From contig CM032811.1 in NCBI GenBank assembly GCA_019155185.1, forward strand, positions 9,630,075 to 9,694,074: a DNA stretch of 64,000 nt, written 5' to 3'. Position 1 is the stretch's first letter; each line of letters begins with the position of its first letter. A model generated the notes under the pieces. That model was given only the letters and a program-made list of their open reading frames with translations, was not told where the DNA came from and searched no databases. Positions 34,920 through 48,512 of this stretch are shown one piece after another. The translations under genes were made by a program, and so were the position numbers. The stretch comes from Beaufortia kweichowensis (taxonomy: Eukaryota > Chordata > Actinopteri > Cypriniformes > Gastromyzontidae).

Positions 34920-37900
34920 ATGTTCCCAATACTAAAATCCTTATGGACCCTGAAAAATGGAATAGTTCTTTTCTTCACTCCACTGATACTTCTTCCACTT
35001 CCAATTGTCATCAACACAAAGGTACGTAAATGAAAAAAGTATTTTTGAAATTTTTTTAATCCTATGATGAGTCATATGCCGCTTTATTGGACTTATTTAA
35101 TTACGTAGATCTATGCTTCACTGTTTTTTTGTTGAGGTTTTGCATATAAATACATCAGCCAAACACATACTACACTTTGATGAAAACATACCGTGTGTAT
35201 TCTACATGGGGATTACATTTGTACCCTGAGGCCTTTGTGTACAATAATTCATGGTGCCCCAAAATTTGTTTCTTTAACCCTTTGTCATTGTGTATGTTCA
35301 AGCGTGGGAACACACAGAAAGTCTTAATTCCTTTCTAATACATTGTGTTCTGGTCATGACCATTGCATGCATATTTCAAGCAGTGCTCGTGTCAACTACT
35401 CCCATGGATAGTTACAAAAACACCTGTAAAGCCTTTATTATATTTTAAAAAATGTGTTTTAAAAAAAAAGATTTAGGTTTATAAAAATGTACAAAAAACA
35501 TTTAGAGGAAACAATTCACTATTAAGTCACTAATCTTAAAAGCGAATTATTTACACAACCCCAGTTAACTCCTTTGTACAAAAGGTCAGATTTCCTTGTT
35601 TCCATTGAAGCACAAAAATAAATCGCTGGAAAAAACCTCCCTGAATCATCACGTTTTGCGCAAACCCGAGTGCATAGTACCACATACTAAGAAATTCAGA
35701 GATCAACGCTTACTATATTTTTCATTATGCTGATAACAAATTTGTATATTTCTATTTTTAAGGAGGCCAGCTGTGCATATGTGATCATACTTATGGCAGT
35801 ATATTGGTGTACGGAGGCTCTTCCTTTAGCTGTCACAGCACTGTTGCCTGCCATCCTCTTCCCCATGTTTGGCATAATGCAATCCAAAGTGGTAAGAACA
35901 TCTCACTGTTCATCAAAGAGAAGTGTAAAGGGCACATTACAAACACAAAAGCCATATCTAAATATTTGCTTTGGTTTTGATCTTTTGTTCTGTAGGTGTG
36001 TATGCAGTACCTAAAAGATACTAACTTGCTGTTTGTGGGAGGGCTGCTGGTGGCTGTTGCAGTCGAACACTGGAACCTGCACAAGCGCATTGCCCTCCGA
36101 GTGCTGCTGATTGTTGGGGTGCGCCCGGCACTGTATGTGACACTGTAACTTTATCCATTATTCGTATTGAGGTTGATATTAAGAATGTATTGCAATACAT
36201 TTAACTCATGCCTTTGTATTAATACAGCCTGATGCTGGGCTTCATGGGAGTGACGGCTTTCCTCTCCATGTGGATCAGTAACACAGCCACCACAGCTATG
36301 ATGGTCCCTATAGTACAGGCCGTGCTGGAGCAGCTGAACAAACAGGAGACAGAAGTTCCTCAGATGACCTGCGGTGAGGAGCGGTCCCAGGCCCCGGAGG
36401 CAGAGCACAAACGGCCAGTGAAGCTTGAAGACAGAGAAGGTCAGGAGATGTGCATGTGGTGCATGTGGAGAATAAGATGGATTGATAGGAGCAAGATTGG
36501 TGCCAGACATTTAGTAAGACTGTAAAGTGTATTCTCTATTTCTTAGTGGTGGTGCGCATGTTGGATGTCTCACCAGAAGCTGCCAAACAACACGAGTCTG
36601 TAGACAAAAAGCTCATGTCTAAGGGTATGACTCTGTGTGTGTGCTATGCCGCTAGCATTGGGGGAACAGCAACACTTACAGGCACTGGACCCAACCTAGT
36701 ACTTAAGGGTCAAATGAATCAGTAGGTACTTTTGTAATACATTAACTTTAACTAATCTTTCTTTCTTTCTTCTCTTTTTCAATGGCAAATGGGCAAATTA
36801 GAGCATTATGGATGTGACCGTTTCAGTCAAAACTTGAAACATAAATTCAATTACAGAATGAATTTATTACCAATATACTGAATCATCTGTATATATTTTC
36901 CTAAACTCCTTTTAAAGGAGTCCAGACATAAAAAATATCAGTCTACAGTATGCATGAGTGATCTATTTTAAAAACATCACTTTACCTGACTATGATAAAT
37001 CATGCTTTAAACATAAAAAATGCTTTAAAATGTAGAGAGAGACCTCACACCACCAGATATTAACATCTGAGCTATCAGTATGATGAAACCTTTGCTAAAA
37101 AACCGAAATGAAATTGCCCAAATACAGTAACTGAACTATTATCTTTAAAGGTTGTTTCCTCAGAATGGTGATGTCATCAACTTTGCCTCATGGTTTGGCT
37201 TTGCATTTCCAAACATGATCATCATGCTAATAACAGCCTGGCTCTGGCTCCAGTTTGTCTTCATGGGATTCAAGTATGAATTATGAAATATCTATATTTG
37301 TTTTCTACAGATAGGTTTTACCTTTGGCACTTTTGATCTCCTTTTATGAATGTTTTTTTTTTTGCAGCATTAGGAAAACATGGGGCTGTGGGGCACGAAA
37401 GTCAGAAAAGGAAATCGCTGCCTATAACGTGATCCGCGAGCAGCACCTTCATATGGGGCCGATGTCTTTTGGAGAGCTCAGCGTTCTGGCTCTGTTCAGT
37501 TTGCTTGTGGTTTTGTGGTTCACTCGAGATCCTGGATTTGTGGCGGGCTGGGCAACGTACATCTTTAACACAGATACAGAGTATGCATTACACTGTGGGC
37601 TCGGACCAGCTAAATGACATACATCATTTACAGTGCCAATTATCATAGAATTAGCACAAGATAAAAACAGAACATAAAATCAGGAAACCTGAATATACCT
37701 TGATATGTGTTTAATATCGTGTGTTTAGATATGTGACAGATGCTACAGTTGCGGTCTTCATTGCTGTGCTGCTTTTTATTCTGCCATCAAAACCACCCCG
37801 GATTTTCTTCTGGTCATCAACTGGCTCTGAAAGAGGTGGATTTTCACAAATCTGGAATCTGTCAATGATACACTATCAACAGCAGAACGAATGTATTTAG

Positions 37901-39287
37901 ATGTACAGTACTGACTGCAAACTGTGTCATTATTACAGATCCACAACTTTCCACTGTTCCCAGTTCAGCTTTGCTCACTTGGAAGGTTGCTCAGAAGAAA
38001 TTACCGTGGAACATAGTTTTGCTCCTGGGTGGAGGATTTGCACTGGCTAAAGGGAGTGAGGTGAGAGATGTCCTCAATGTTTGCATTTGTCTCATACTAA
38101 ACTCTGAAACTCTCTAAAAATTGCAAAAACTATTTTGAGCACTCACAATAACAGTAACAAATAAAGATGTTTTATATCTAGATTACCATTTACCTGCTTT
38201 TGACTTCTCTCTTTTGTATTCCAGGTGTCTGGGCTATCGAGATGGATAGGAAACCAGTTAACCCCTCTACACAGTATCCCTCCATGGGCCATTGTTATCA
38301 TTTTGTGTCTCCTAATTGCCATTTTCACTGAATGCACAAGCAATGTGGCTACAGCAACCCTTTTCCTCCCTGTTCTTGCTTCTATGGTAAGACTGAAAAT
38401 CCTAACTTAAAATCTTACAGTTATGCTATAGACAAGTAGAAACAATCTTCAATGCAACCAAAACTTCAAAAGTTGAATTGTGATAACCATTATACAAAAA
38501 TACATCTGTACAATCCATGGCAAAATGGCAAAATGGGCAGTTGTTTAAAGTCTTTAAATAGCAGGAATCAACCATGAAGTTATGCGTTGTAACCAGCTAT
38601 GCAATGCTTCTATGAAAGTACTGACTCCATGCAGACGTGACTCACGTGGTGTTATAATGTAATGTTTTCAGGACTTTCAGCTTAATTATAGACTTTTAAT
38701 GACTAGCTTATTTTAGATCAAAGACTCATGAAGTACTGTACAATAAAAACTGCATTTTGCAAATGTATGTGAGTTATCTGCATGTGTTCTGCATGTGTTT
38801 ATTGTAGTCTCAGTCTGTTGGAATAAATCCTCTGTACGTCATGGTGCCATGCACACTCAGCGCTTCCTTTGCATTCATGTTACCTGTGGCAACTCCTCCA
38901 AATGCTATCGTCTTCTCATATGGGTATCTAAAGGTTTCTGACATGGTAAGTTTTTGTTTCATTTCTTAAGATGGTGTGCTCAGCTAAACATCGTCAATAT
39001 TTCAGTTCAGTTTCTTCAATTAATACCGAAGAGCACCTTCTGCCAGACACCAGTTATCTTCTATATGTCTCTTGAAAAACGAAGGCCAATGTTACATTTA
39101 ACACAAGCATTTCCTGTCCAGCTGCTAGAAACCATCTCACTAATGTCATTTTTTTTCTCAGGCAAAGACTGGAATAGTAATGAATGTCATAGGGATTTTC
39201 TGCATCACTCTAGCCATCAACACCTGGGGCAAGGCAATGTTCAGCCTAGACACATTTCCTGCTTGGGCCAACCAAACAGTGATATGA
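34920..39287 (+). CDS. slc13a5: SLC13 sodium-coupled citrate/dicarboxylate transporter, SLC13A5-like
   Basis: Plasma-membrane sodium cotransporter for citrate or C4 dicarboxylates. Exons: 34920-35021, 35763-35891, 35996-36132, 36228-36439, 36547-36721, 37151-37273, 37368-37580, 37729-37835, 37939-38060, 38225-38386, 38808-38945, 39162-39287. These give 581 aa, close to human SLC13A5 (568) and SLC13A2 (592), and 12 exons is usual for the family. Sodium and substrate motifs of the DASS fold are present: WISNTATTAMMVPI in the first repeat and TECTSNVATATLFLPV plus VATPPNAIVF in the second. GTGPN (not the GTAPN of NaDC1) and the ending FPAWANQT, with a potential glycosylation site, resemble SLC13A5 more than SLC13A2. 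Hydrophobic segments run throughout. The assignment to A5 rather than A2 rests on remembered human sequences and needs a tree. The neighbour wdr81 is divergent. Confidence 0.9.
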
Positions 39288-42200
39288 AGGACAGCACAAG
39301 GCCAACAAGCTGCTCTTTCTCCTCATCATCTTTACAACTCTGCAGTACAGAGACTGGAATGTGGCAAGATTTGCACACCCTTCTGTCTCTTTTACTGAAG
39401 GGCCTGAATTTCTCTGCAGTCTACACGGTTCAGTTATACATTTTTTAAACAAAACTTCTGTCAGAATCAAAATTAGTTAGGCACTTTCTTCCTTAACTAC
39501 ATAAAATCCCAAAACAAACCCAAAGCTGTAGAGTCTCCAAACCTCAATCACTTTAAAGTTCTACAGGACAAAACTGAGAATTCAAAGTCAAACCAGCCAC
39601 TGGTGCCTTACTTCACAGGGTACATAAATGGTCCTAAATGGCATTTTGTGTATGGATTACATGGATGTTACAGATTCTTCAGACTATAAGGTTGTTCAGA
39701 CTATAAAAGGTTGTTTAGACTAGAAATGGGGAACCATAAGACATAGTTATGAAGAAGAAACATGAGAGGCAGTTTCCTACTGAGCAAATGCCTTATTGTT
39801 GGTACAGGTAACATCATTTGCTTTGTTGTGATTTTCTGAAGCAGTGTTTGTATAGATTCTTAGCAGATTGCTCATTTTAATCTTTCAGATTAATACAGTT
39901 TACTTCTTCAATGGTTTTATAATTTTTCTCACACACATTTATACACATATACATCAACCAATCAGTGCTTACTGTACTTTTACAATCAAAATGACTTGAT
40001 TTTTGCAAATGCTGCACAATTTTTGACCTCAGTGTGCATGCAGGGACAGTGTTTTAGTGTTTAATTTACTTGACAACTGTATATTCCAGTGAGATGTAAG
40101 TTTTTGGACACACTGTATGCCCTTTTGTTCGATTGCAAGTTTTTTAATTAGGATGTAATGTATTCTGGTAGGCTGAATTTATTTATAATGAAGACTTTTG
40201 AATTTTGGAAGTTAACATTATTCAAATTTGTTTATTGTAGTCATGCACTTACCAAATGGGTATGTATATGCTCTCAAACTGCTGTTTTTACAGAAAAACA
40301 ATTTAATTAAACTCTTAAATAAATGTCTCTGTAATTCTTGTTTTTATTTTTATTAAAATCCTAAATGACATTTTAACATTTAACAACTTTTAATTGTATA
40401 TGTGGAAACCACATTTTCAGCACTGGGGGAACCAATGTAATAGTAAAATCTGTCAACCACTAATCTAAATACTGGATACTTTAATTTTTGTAGTGGTTAT
40501 GTACATACATCTTAATTTTCCTAAACTAACATTTTGCAATTGATAGACTCATATTTATTGTTGTTGTTTAGGAGGTCATATAAAACTTGCTTCCATTGTT
40601 ATTTTAAAATAGATATAGATCCTTCATGCCAAGGGCACTAAAAGAACAACTTCAATTAAATTCATGACATTTCATTAAGTTCAAAGTGATTCCGCCAGTA
40701 CAAATTAAATTTGAAGCCAGTTCTATTTAGGTTATGACATGCACAGAAGTGGCTATGGACATCAGCTTTGTGTCCTATATAATAGCTTAACCAAACTCCA
40801 GTGTTGCACGCAACCAGAATCAGAAATGTTTTAGCCTGTAATATAGAACAAAGTTAATTTTTTTCTGTAGAAGTAACAATCCAAAGTCCCTAGAGCACCA
40901 AAAAGAAGCTTTCTACACAACAATATCACAATAAGACAGAACTGAGACTGACAATTCGCGTAATATACTTCCTGTGTCAGTCTGAGTTTTCTTTTTTTCT
41001 GAAAAGAGTGTGGGAAAGCTGTGATCTCAAGCGAGAACATGATGTATTTCTACAATTAATGTCAACACTGGTGAAGTCGGTAAGCTCCCAGCGAGGACTA
41101 AAAGTCAAAGTCAGTGTGTTTGGGATACATCATGAATCACAATATTTCAAGGGAAATCCTTAATAGAACATCACAACTCCACCTGATGGTTTCACAAACG
41201 TGTCAATGTCAGAAGCACTGGATTAATGATGGCTTATGGCCTTTAGGAAACAAAAGAGTACATTTTACAACCCTGTGTTTATAGTCTCCTGCCAAGTGTC
41301 CACATTGCAAGCCCACAGTGCATGACAATCCCTGCTGAGGTATGACCAGGTTGAAACCTCATGACAATTTCTTGCAATACCAAAAGGGTAATGTTGCAAT
41401 TTTGGTCAGGTTAAGATCCCTTGCAAAAAGCCCAAATGGGCACGAATAGTAGAAGAATGGATGAATGCCAAACAGAAATACCACAAAATGCTTTTCCTTC
41501 TATTTATGAAATTAAATAGTTAGACGGGTCACAAGTAATCAGCTAACCAGCAGTTAGGTGTGCAGAGATGCTGTGATCACTATGATCTTAGATGTTTGAG
41601 GGAACGAACAGATATAATTACAGCCCTTTTCTAGTTTTCTGCTTCTTCAACACCCACTCGTTATCCATTTGAACCCAGAGCACGTATAACTCAACCTCAA
41701 ATTTGGCTATATATTTATCCAAAGGAACAGTATTTGTCTGAGTATTTGTCCTGCTGTTGAACTTAGCCTAGAGGAAAATCTATTGCTCAAAGGCTCATAG
41801 GAGATCTGATAGGGATCTCAGATTTGTTTTATGTAAGTGTCAACTTAAATTGCTTAGGATAAATAAAAAGAGAAACAGATGACAGTTATTAAATACAAAT
41901 CATTAAAATCAAATCATGGAGCTGTAAAATTAATGTATGTTGTATAGGTAAAATATGAATTATTATATTAATTATTTCACATGAAATATGAAGATTTGGG
42001 TAAATTTAAGGAAATTTAAGTTTGAATTGAAACCTTTAACTTAAAATAAGTAAACAATCTCCTTTATACAATGAGGTGAGCTCAACTGCTGTTACAAAAG
42101 ATATGCCCAATTTTAAGATTATAACATTTTACTCCTCTTGCTCTAATTATAAGAACTGACATGACTATACACTGAAACATGAATGAAATATTTAAAATAC

Positions 42201-42450
42201 TAGTGATGGGGAGGAAAGTATGCAATGACCAAACATACAAAAACAGTCGATACAATTTTACATCCAATACACCCCCAGCTGGTGGCACTGAGCACTGCAG
42301 TCAATCTGAAACATTTTTATCAGTCTAAAATATGTTTGCTAAAAAAATACAAATAAATCATTTTATATACAATTTTAGTCAACACAAGTTTTTGTAAGTA
42401 CTTTTTGGTCCTTTGTACTGCTTTGTCATTGTTAATGATTCTGCATATGA
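39288..42450. other. slc13a5 3' UTR and spacer before MATE copy A
   Basis: No coding frame was recognised on either strand. A canonical AATAAA lies at 40318-40323 in plus orientation. The rest is AT-rich and shows no clear transposon. Confidence 0.5.
40318..40323 (+). terminator. Candidate polyadenylation signal of slc13a5
   Basis: AATAAA about 1.03 kb after the stop codon, followed by a T-rich stretch (ttgtttttatttttatt) typical of a downstream element. Confidence 0.45.
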
Positions 42451-44617
42451 ATGGGACACAGTCAGTCAGGTGGGAGTGGACTAACATTCACAAACAAGTG
42501 TGACAGAAATCAAACTGCTGTGTTCCAAAGCCAGATTATGAATCAGCCATCAAACACAATCAACACAATGAATGTAGAAGAAAATACTCCACACTTTAGA
42601 TGTCAATGGTGTTTAAGATGTTTTTTACCAATGGATTTCAAAAGAGAAATTGTAAACTTGTGTTTTCTTGCTCTGCCTGTGGTAAGTCTTCTATGTGATT
42701 TATTTTTCATGTGATTTATGTTAATAATAGAGTGTGTGTCACATATGTGTCACATTCAAATTATTAGTCATGTCACAAAACTATTCATTTTAAACCATTA
42801 AATTGGTTCTGTTTTTTGCTAGTTTCTCTCCTATCTGTCAGACTATTTAATAGGTTTTGTAAGCACTGTGTTCTGCGGTCATTTGGGAAGGACAGAACTT
42901 GATGGTGTGACACTTGCCACAGCTGTGAGTGACCTACAATTAAACATTTATCTCTTTAACTAATATATAATCAGTGATGATTAAGAAATAAATGACGATG
43001 TGGTTCCCTGTGATGTCACCAACAGGCCATCAATGTTATGGGGATTGGCATTGGCCATGGCTTGGCAGCAGCATGTGACACGCTAATTTCTCAGGTACTG
43101 TTGTGTTATTCTAATCATTTACATACAAAACATAAGGCTTGATCTTACACGTTTACTCTATCTTTGCAGGCGTTTGGAAGCGGTAACTTACATCAAGTTG
43201 GTGTTGTAACACAGAGAGCAATACTGATTCTATTACTCACATGTCTGCCGTGCTGCGCCCTTCTTATCAATACAGAGTCCATATTACTGCTTGTGGGGCA
43301 AAGCCCAGAGGTTGCCAGGTGAGAACTGTGGAAAAAAGTATGTAATAAGCAACTGAGGCTAGTGAAAAGAAATACGGGCAACATTCTTATACAATTTATT
43401 TATGAAACATGGCAAGAATTGAGGAATGAATACACTTTACAATAGGATTGTATTTGTTAACATTAGTTTATGCATTAGATAACATAAAGTAACAATAAAC
43501 AACCCTTCTAGAGCATTTATTAAACTTTAAATCATAAGTATTATATTGTACCCAGAACAGTTTGGAAAGCAGAAAGTTTATAGAAACTTCAGAACTGTTA
43601 TTTTATTTCAGGGTCTCTCAACTTTACGTAAACATTTTTTTGCCTGGCCTCCCGGTATGTAATTTTATAAACATTTTCTAACTTTTTAATAGAATTTAAG
43701 TATGATTTTGACTTTATTTACCCCTTTTATGTTACTGGACATACCTGCTAAGGTTATAGTGTACATCATAGTATAATGTAAAGTATTTAGGGCTTCAAAA
43801 TGTAGAGAAAATAATACTGTAATTTCTGCTCCCAGGCTTCATTTATGTACATTACTGAAGCTACATATCTACAGAATCAGGTAGGAGAAAGACGTTAAAA
43901 TGTAATACTCAAAGAAAGCATGAATATAAAACTTAATGAAATCTCTTATTTCAGGGAATAGTTTGGCCCCTGGTCATTACCGGGGTAATAGCAAATGTTT
44001 TTAATGCGGTCATCAACTACATTCTCCTCTTCGTCCTGGATTTTGGAGTTGCGTGAGTTTCCATGCCTTTCGCTGTTAAACCACAGGGCAGAAAGTAATT
44101 AAGCTAATTTTGCAGTTTAACACTAATGAGCATCAATTTGTTATCTGCAGAGGATCAGCAGCTGCCAACACCACTTCACAGTACGCTCTGGCTATCTTAT
44201 TGCTTGTGTATATTCGATGGAAAGGTCTTTATAAAGACACATGGACAGGTGAGTTCACTGAGGTTGTAAAAAGCTATGGTTTCAAAACCTTTATCAAATA
44301 ATTTGCTAGATGGTCTTTTAATAATAAAATAAAGCAAATCCATTATTCAGGTATGTGATCCTAAATTATTCTGACATTATGTAGCCAATTCTTAATTTGT
44401 GACTAGCTTTTTTCCCTATACAAAGGATTATCACCTAAAAGATGTATTTTGCTTTTGTCATTGTATAGGCTGGTCGATGGGCTGTTTGCAAGGTTGGGAC
44501 ACATTCATGCACCTGGCTATTCCAAGTATGCTTATGCTTTGTGCCGAGTGGTGGACTTATGAGATTGGAGGACTCCTATCAGGTGCATAATTTGCCAAAT
44601 TAGTACAACATATTTGT

Positions 44618-44681
<64 letters not shown>

Positions 44682-44686
44682 GATTT

Positions 44687-44726
<40 letters not shown>

Positions 44727-47006
44727 TGATTTTAAAAGCACAATTTTAAGTTGTTTGTGGTATATTTGTAGTCATTTTATTTAAGTTGTAGGTTTTGTTA
44801 TCTCTACATATGATATCTATGCATATCCATATCAGAATATGAATATAATATACAACCATTGATGTTTTTTAATGTCAGGTCTGATAAGTGAAGTAGAGCT
44901 TGGGGCTCAGTCGGTCGTGTATGAACTGGCAAACATTGCATACATGGTACACATTAATTACGCATTTCATTTTAGTATTGTATACAGTAAATGTTTTCAT
45001 GGAGTTTCATTGAGTCTGTGTTAAGTTTCCTTTAGGTTTCAGTGTAGCAGGCAGTGTAAGGGTGGGGAATGCCATGGGCGCAGGAGATGTTGCCCAAGCA
45101 AAGCTCTCTGCCAAACTCTCTATGCTGTGTGCAGGTAATAAATGTATGCAGGGTTTTATGCATCATCAAGATCACTTTTATTCACTTTGTTGAAGTTACA
45201 GTACACAAATTGACCTACAGTATTAAAAAGACCTACAGTATTAGATAAAAAAGAAACTATTATCTAACACAAAATTACAACCGTTTATAGTTGACACATT
45301 CATGTCATGCTAATGTTTTACAAAAAACACTAATTCACTGTGATTTGCAGTCTCTGTTGCAGTGTTTTTGGCAACCATCATTGCTTCTACAAAGGATGTA
45401 ATTGCTTATGTCTTCATAAATGATGAGTGAGTGTTCATTACATTTACTGCAAATAAAGATTAAGAAACTATCAACAAAAATGTTTTCTTACTCACTCAAA
45501 ACTTGCTCATCAATTTGGTTTGGGATGACACACACCAGAATGATATTTGCTCATGTCATACAAATATTATTTTGATGATTTATGTATTTGTACTTTAACC
45601 ACATGTCACATTCCAAATGTCAAAGCATCAAACTCTTCAAATGATTAGCCATCACAAACATTGATGTCCTTAAATGCTACTTGAAAGCAGCATATAATCA
45701 AGAGGAGGTAATATTGTTTTCCTTCCTCTCACAGAGACATTAAAATGAGGGTTGCCACGGTAATGGTTTTTTATGCTCCTTTCCATCTTCTTGATGCAAC
45801 AGCGGTAAGACATTAGCAGAGTTGTGTTAACGCACACAAAATCATCATTAGTGTTAAAAACAATCCTGAAACGCCACGGCAGTAAATTATGATTATGACT
45901 ATCTGATCAGACTGCTTTGTTTTCCTCTATTCACAAATAAAACAGACTGAGCTTGATAGGGTTCATTTTCTTCCCTCAGGCAGCAGGTGGCAGTATAGTA
46001 AGAGGTTTGGGAAGGCAGAAGATTGGAGCGATATGTAATTTCGTGGGATACTATGGTGTGGGTTTTCCTATTGGAATATCCTTGATGTTTGCTTCTAAAA
46101 TGGGAATTGTTGGTAAGGCATATTTTATTTCATTTTTCCATTTTACTTTGTTTCTCTAAAAGTGCATCTCGCTAACGTATCTAATCTCCTGAAGGTCTAT
46201 GGACTGGCCTGTTAATTTGTGTCCTTCTTCAGGCAGTCTTCCTCATTGTACTCCTTTTCAAACTGGACTGGGAAAAGGCATCTGAAGAGGTGGGAAATAT
46301 ATATTTTCTTTTAATAAAATTGACTTTTTAAAGTAAAGATGTAAAGTAACAGGTTATGCAAAAAGTCATATTTTACTCTCGCCCATGAGTTTCCAAACAT
46401 GCATTTACTTTTTTATTTTATATTATTTGAAGTATCTCCATAATGATATTTATTTTTTTATTTAATAAAATAAAAAATTCCCCAATTTTTTAAATAAATA
46501 ATTATTCTTTAATAATAATAATATTATTTTTAATTATTATGAATAAATAAAATTTTCCCCTCAAAAAAATATTTTTATTTTTCCCCAAAAAAGTTTTTAT
46601 AACCACTTAAGGGTGGGTAGAGATAATTACAGAATTTTCATTTTTGCGAGATGTATTCATTTAAAGTAAACTTAAATTATGTTTTTTCTAATAATGTAAT
46701 TCACTTCACCAGGCACAGATTAGAGCTTGTGGGCAGACAAGGACTACAGCCAATGGTAATATATTTGTTTCATTACTAACAGTGAAAAAGCGTGTTAATG
46801 GGCAGATTAATAGACGTGTCACTCTCTTGACAGGTGCACCAGAGGAGAGTTGTATTGAGAACAATGCTACAGATTTGGACAGGCTAATAGAGGAGTCCAG
46901 TGTTGAGCTGACCTCAGCGATGTTGCTGCGTAGAGGATTGGCTCTGGCCGCTATGCTTGCTTTACTAGCTGCTGGTCTCATCACTAACGTCTTCATTAAC
47001 AGCTGA
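42451..47006 (+). CDS. slc47a: SLC47/MATE organic cation-proton exchanger, copy A
   Basis: Multidrug and toxin extrusion transporter that exports organic cations in exchange for protons. Exons: 42451-42681, 42823-42924, 43026-43094, 43170-43318, 43612-43654, 43836-43880, 43955-44052, 44151-44248, 44469-44582, 44879-44946, 45026-45134, 45351-45426, 45735-45804, 45980-46112, 46195-46289, 46713-46755, 46834-47006. These give 571 aa (human MATE1 570). MATE landmarks: TVFCGHLG, ACDTLISQ, LCAEWWTYEIGG, QSVVYELAN, VRVGNAMGAGD. The residues equivalent to human Glu273, Glu278, Glu300 and His386 are kept, and Glu389 is Asp. A final hydrophobic helix fits the 13-segment topology, with no tail after it. 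The first 39 codons may not be used: Met40 (42568) gives a more usual N-terminus. The exact paralogue number is undetermined. Confidence 0.92.
44621..44722. repeat. Compound (TA)n microsatellite
   Basis: About 100 bp of TA dinucleotides with a duplicated atgattttaaa interruption (near 44680 and 44726), in intron 9 of MATE copy A, starting about 38 bp after the exon 9 donor. Confidence 0.95.
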
Positions 47007-48512
47007 GTTCTTTTGCCTTTAAGCAGACAGAGAAACATCTTTAAAACAGTCTCACACCCCACCAGAATAGAGCTTTAGGGCATCTTTGCTAATATTTCTC
47101 CTCTAACTGGTTATACAAGAGTGGCTCAAGTGTCCGTATTATTAACACATATTTTTATCGGGAGAAGATATGTGGAAACATCGCCATTATTAGTCATTAA
47201 ATACTGTGATGGGTGTTGTATATGTATGTGTTGATGTTTTGCCCATCAGGGGACTGATGTTTAAACATTGCAGACGCAATTCTCTATGCACATATCAGTG
47301 TAAAAGAAACTTACAGTATGTACATAAACATATGCACATATATTTATATGTATGCAAATATATATATACGCCATGTGGACACACTTGAGAATGAAATAAA
47401 TGCAAAGTTTTATACAGTCCCTGGTGTCATGCATTCACACTGCAGACATAAAGGCACAGTTTTGCAAGTTGTTTTGAGGCCTAGTGGAAAAAATAACGTT
47501 GTTTTTTTCTATTGTCTGTAAGTCAATTAAGAAAAAATATAAAGAAAGTCATGCTAATGACATGGCATAGAATGTATTGTGCATATAACAACATATAAGA
47601 TTCAGAAAATCCAAGGACCATTTTCCTCCTGTGGCTGAACTGAATTTGCTTTCTAAACCAAAATAGTAAATTACCTCATTTGGGGACAAGGTCTTAAAAA
47701 AGATCTAGAAAAACTAGTTTTACCAGACCAATTTTAAGATTATTGCATCAGGCTTGGCAATCTTAAAACAGACAGCCTATCACACATGTTCATTGGTATA
47801 TAACCCCCATTGACTGCCAAGCACAGAGCATGAACATGTGCTCTTTTCATCTTTATGTTGCTTAAGATATTGTTTTTTAACAGCCACTTTAAATCATGCT
47901 CCTATTGCCTTCAGTTCCAAAAAAAACAACGTTCACAAACAGCACTTGTTTCTCCCTGCAAGCTGAATTATCCCTGTACACGACAATCCCTTAACTCAAT
48001 CTGAAAACAGCCCGGACCCCAGGCCACAGTCACAACACTACAGTCACATCAGCTTCAGTCACATCATGCAGTCATGCAAGTTAAACAACAAACATCTAAA
48101 AAGCGGTTGTGGGTGAACACATGTCAGTTTTTTAGATCTGCATTGGAATTCTGGATAAACTTAATTTAAGTTTGGTAAAAATGATTTATTTTGATATCTA
48201 ATGGATGACTAAAAATAGTCATCAGTACATATAACAGTTAATAATTTTAACTTGTACACACAATAGGTTATGAAATGCACATTTTCGTACTACAAGTTTT
48301 GTGAACAAAGCAATTGGACTTTAAAAAAAAAAACATTTAACAGTTCAACTTGATCTTGTTAATATGTGAAACGTTTAATGTAGCATAAATACCTGCTATA
48401 CCATCCTAAAATATTTACTGACAAAGGTTAAAAACTATATTTTGTAACACCAAAAGACATGCAGAATGTTCCACATACTGCAGATATAAAACATTTACAG
48501 TGAATTTTGGTT
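47007..48512. other. Tail-to-tail spacer between MATE copies A and B
   Basis: It carries the 3' UTRs of both genes. A minus-strand AATAAA candidate for copy B is at 48185-48190. No further gene was seen. Confidence 0.5.
47395..47400 (+). terminator. Candidate polyadenylation signal of MATE copy A
   Basis: AATAAA 389 bp after the stop codon, in the 1.5 kb gap where copies A and B meet tail to tail. Confidence 0.45.

Noticed and set aside
38954..39448. 164-codon plus-strand open frame at the slc13a5 3' end
   Set aside because: It reads intron 11 and the last exon in a shifted frame; the true exon starts at 39162 and ends with TGA at 39287.
44532..44741. 69-codon minus-strand frame rich in Ile and Tyr
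   Set aside because: It is a translation of the (TA)n microsatellite.
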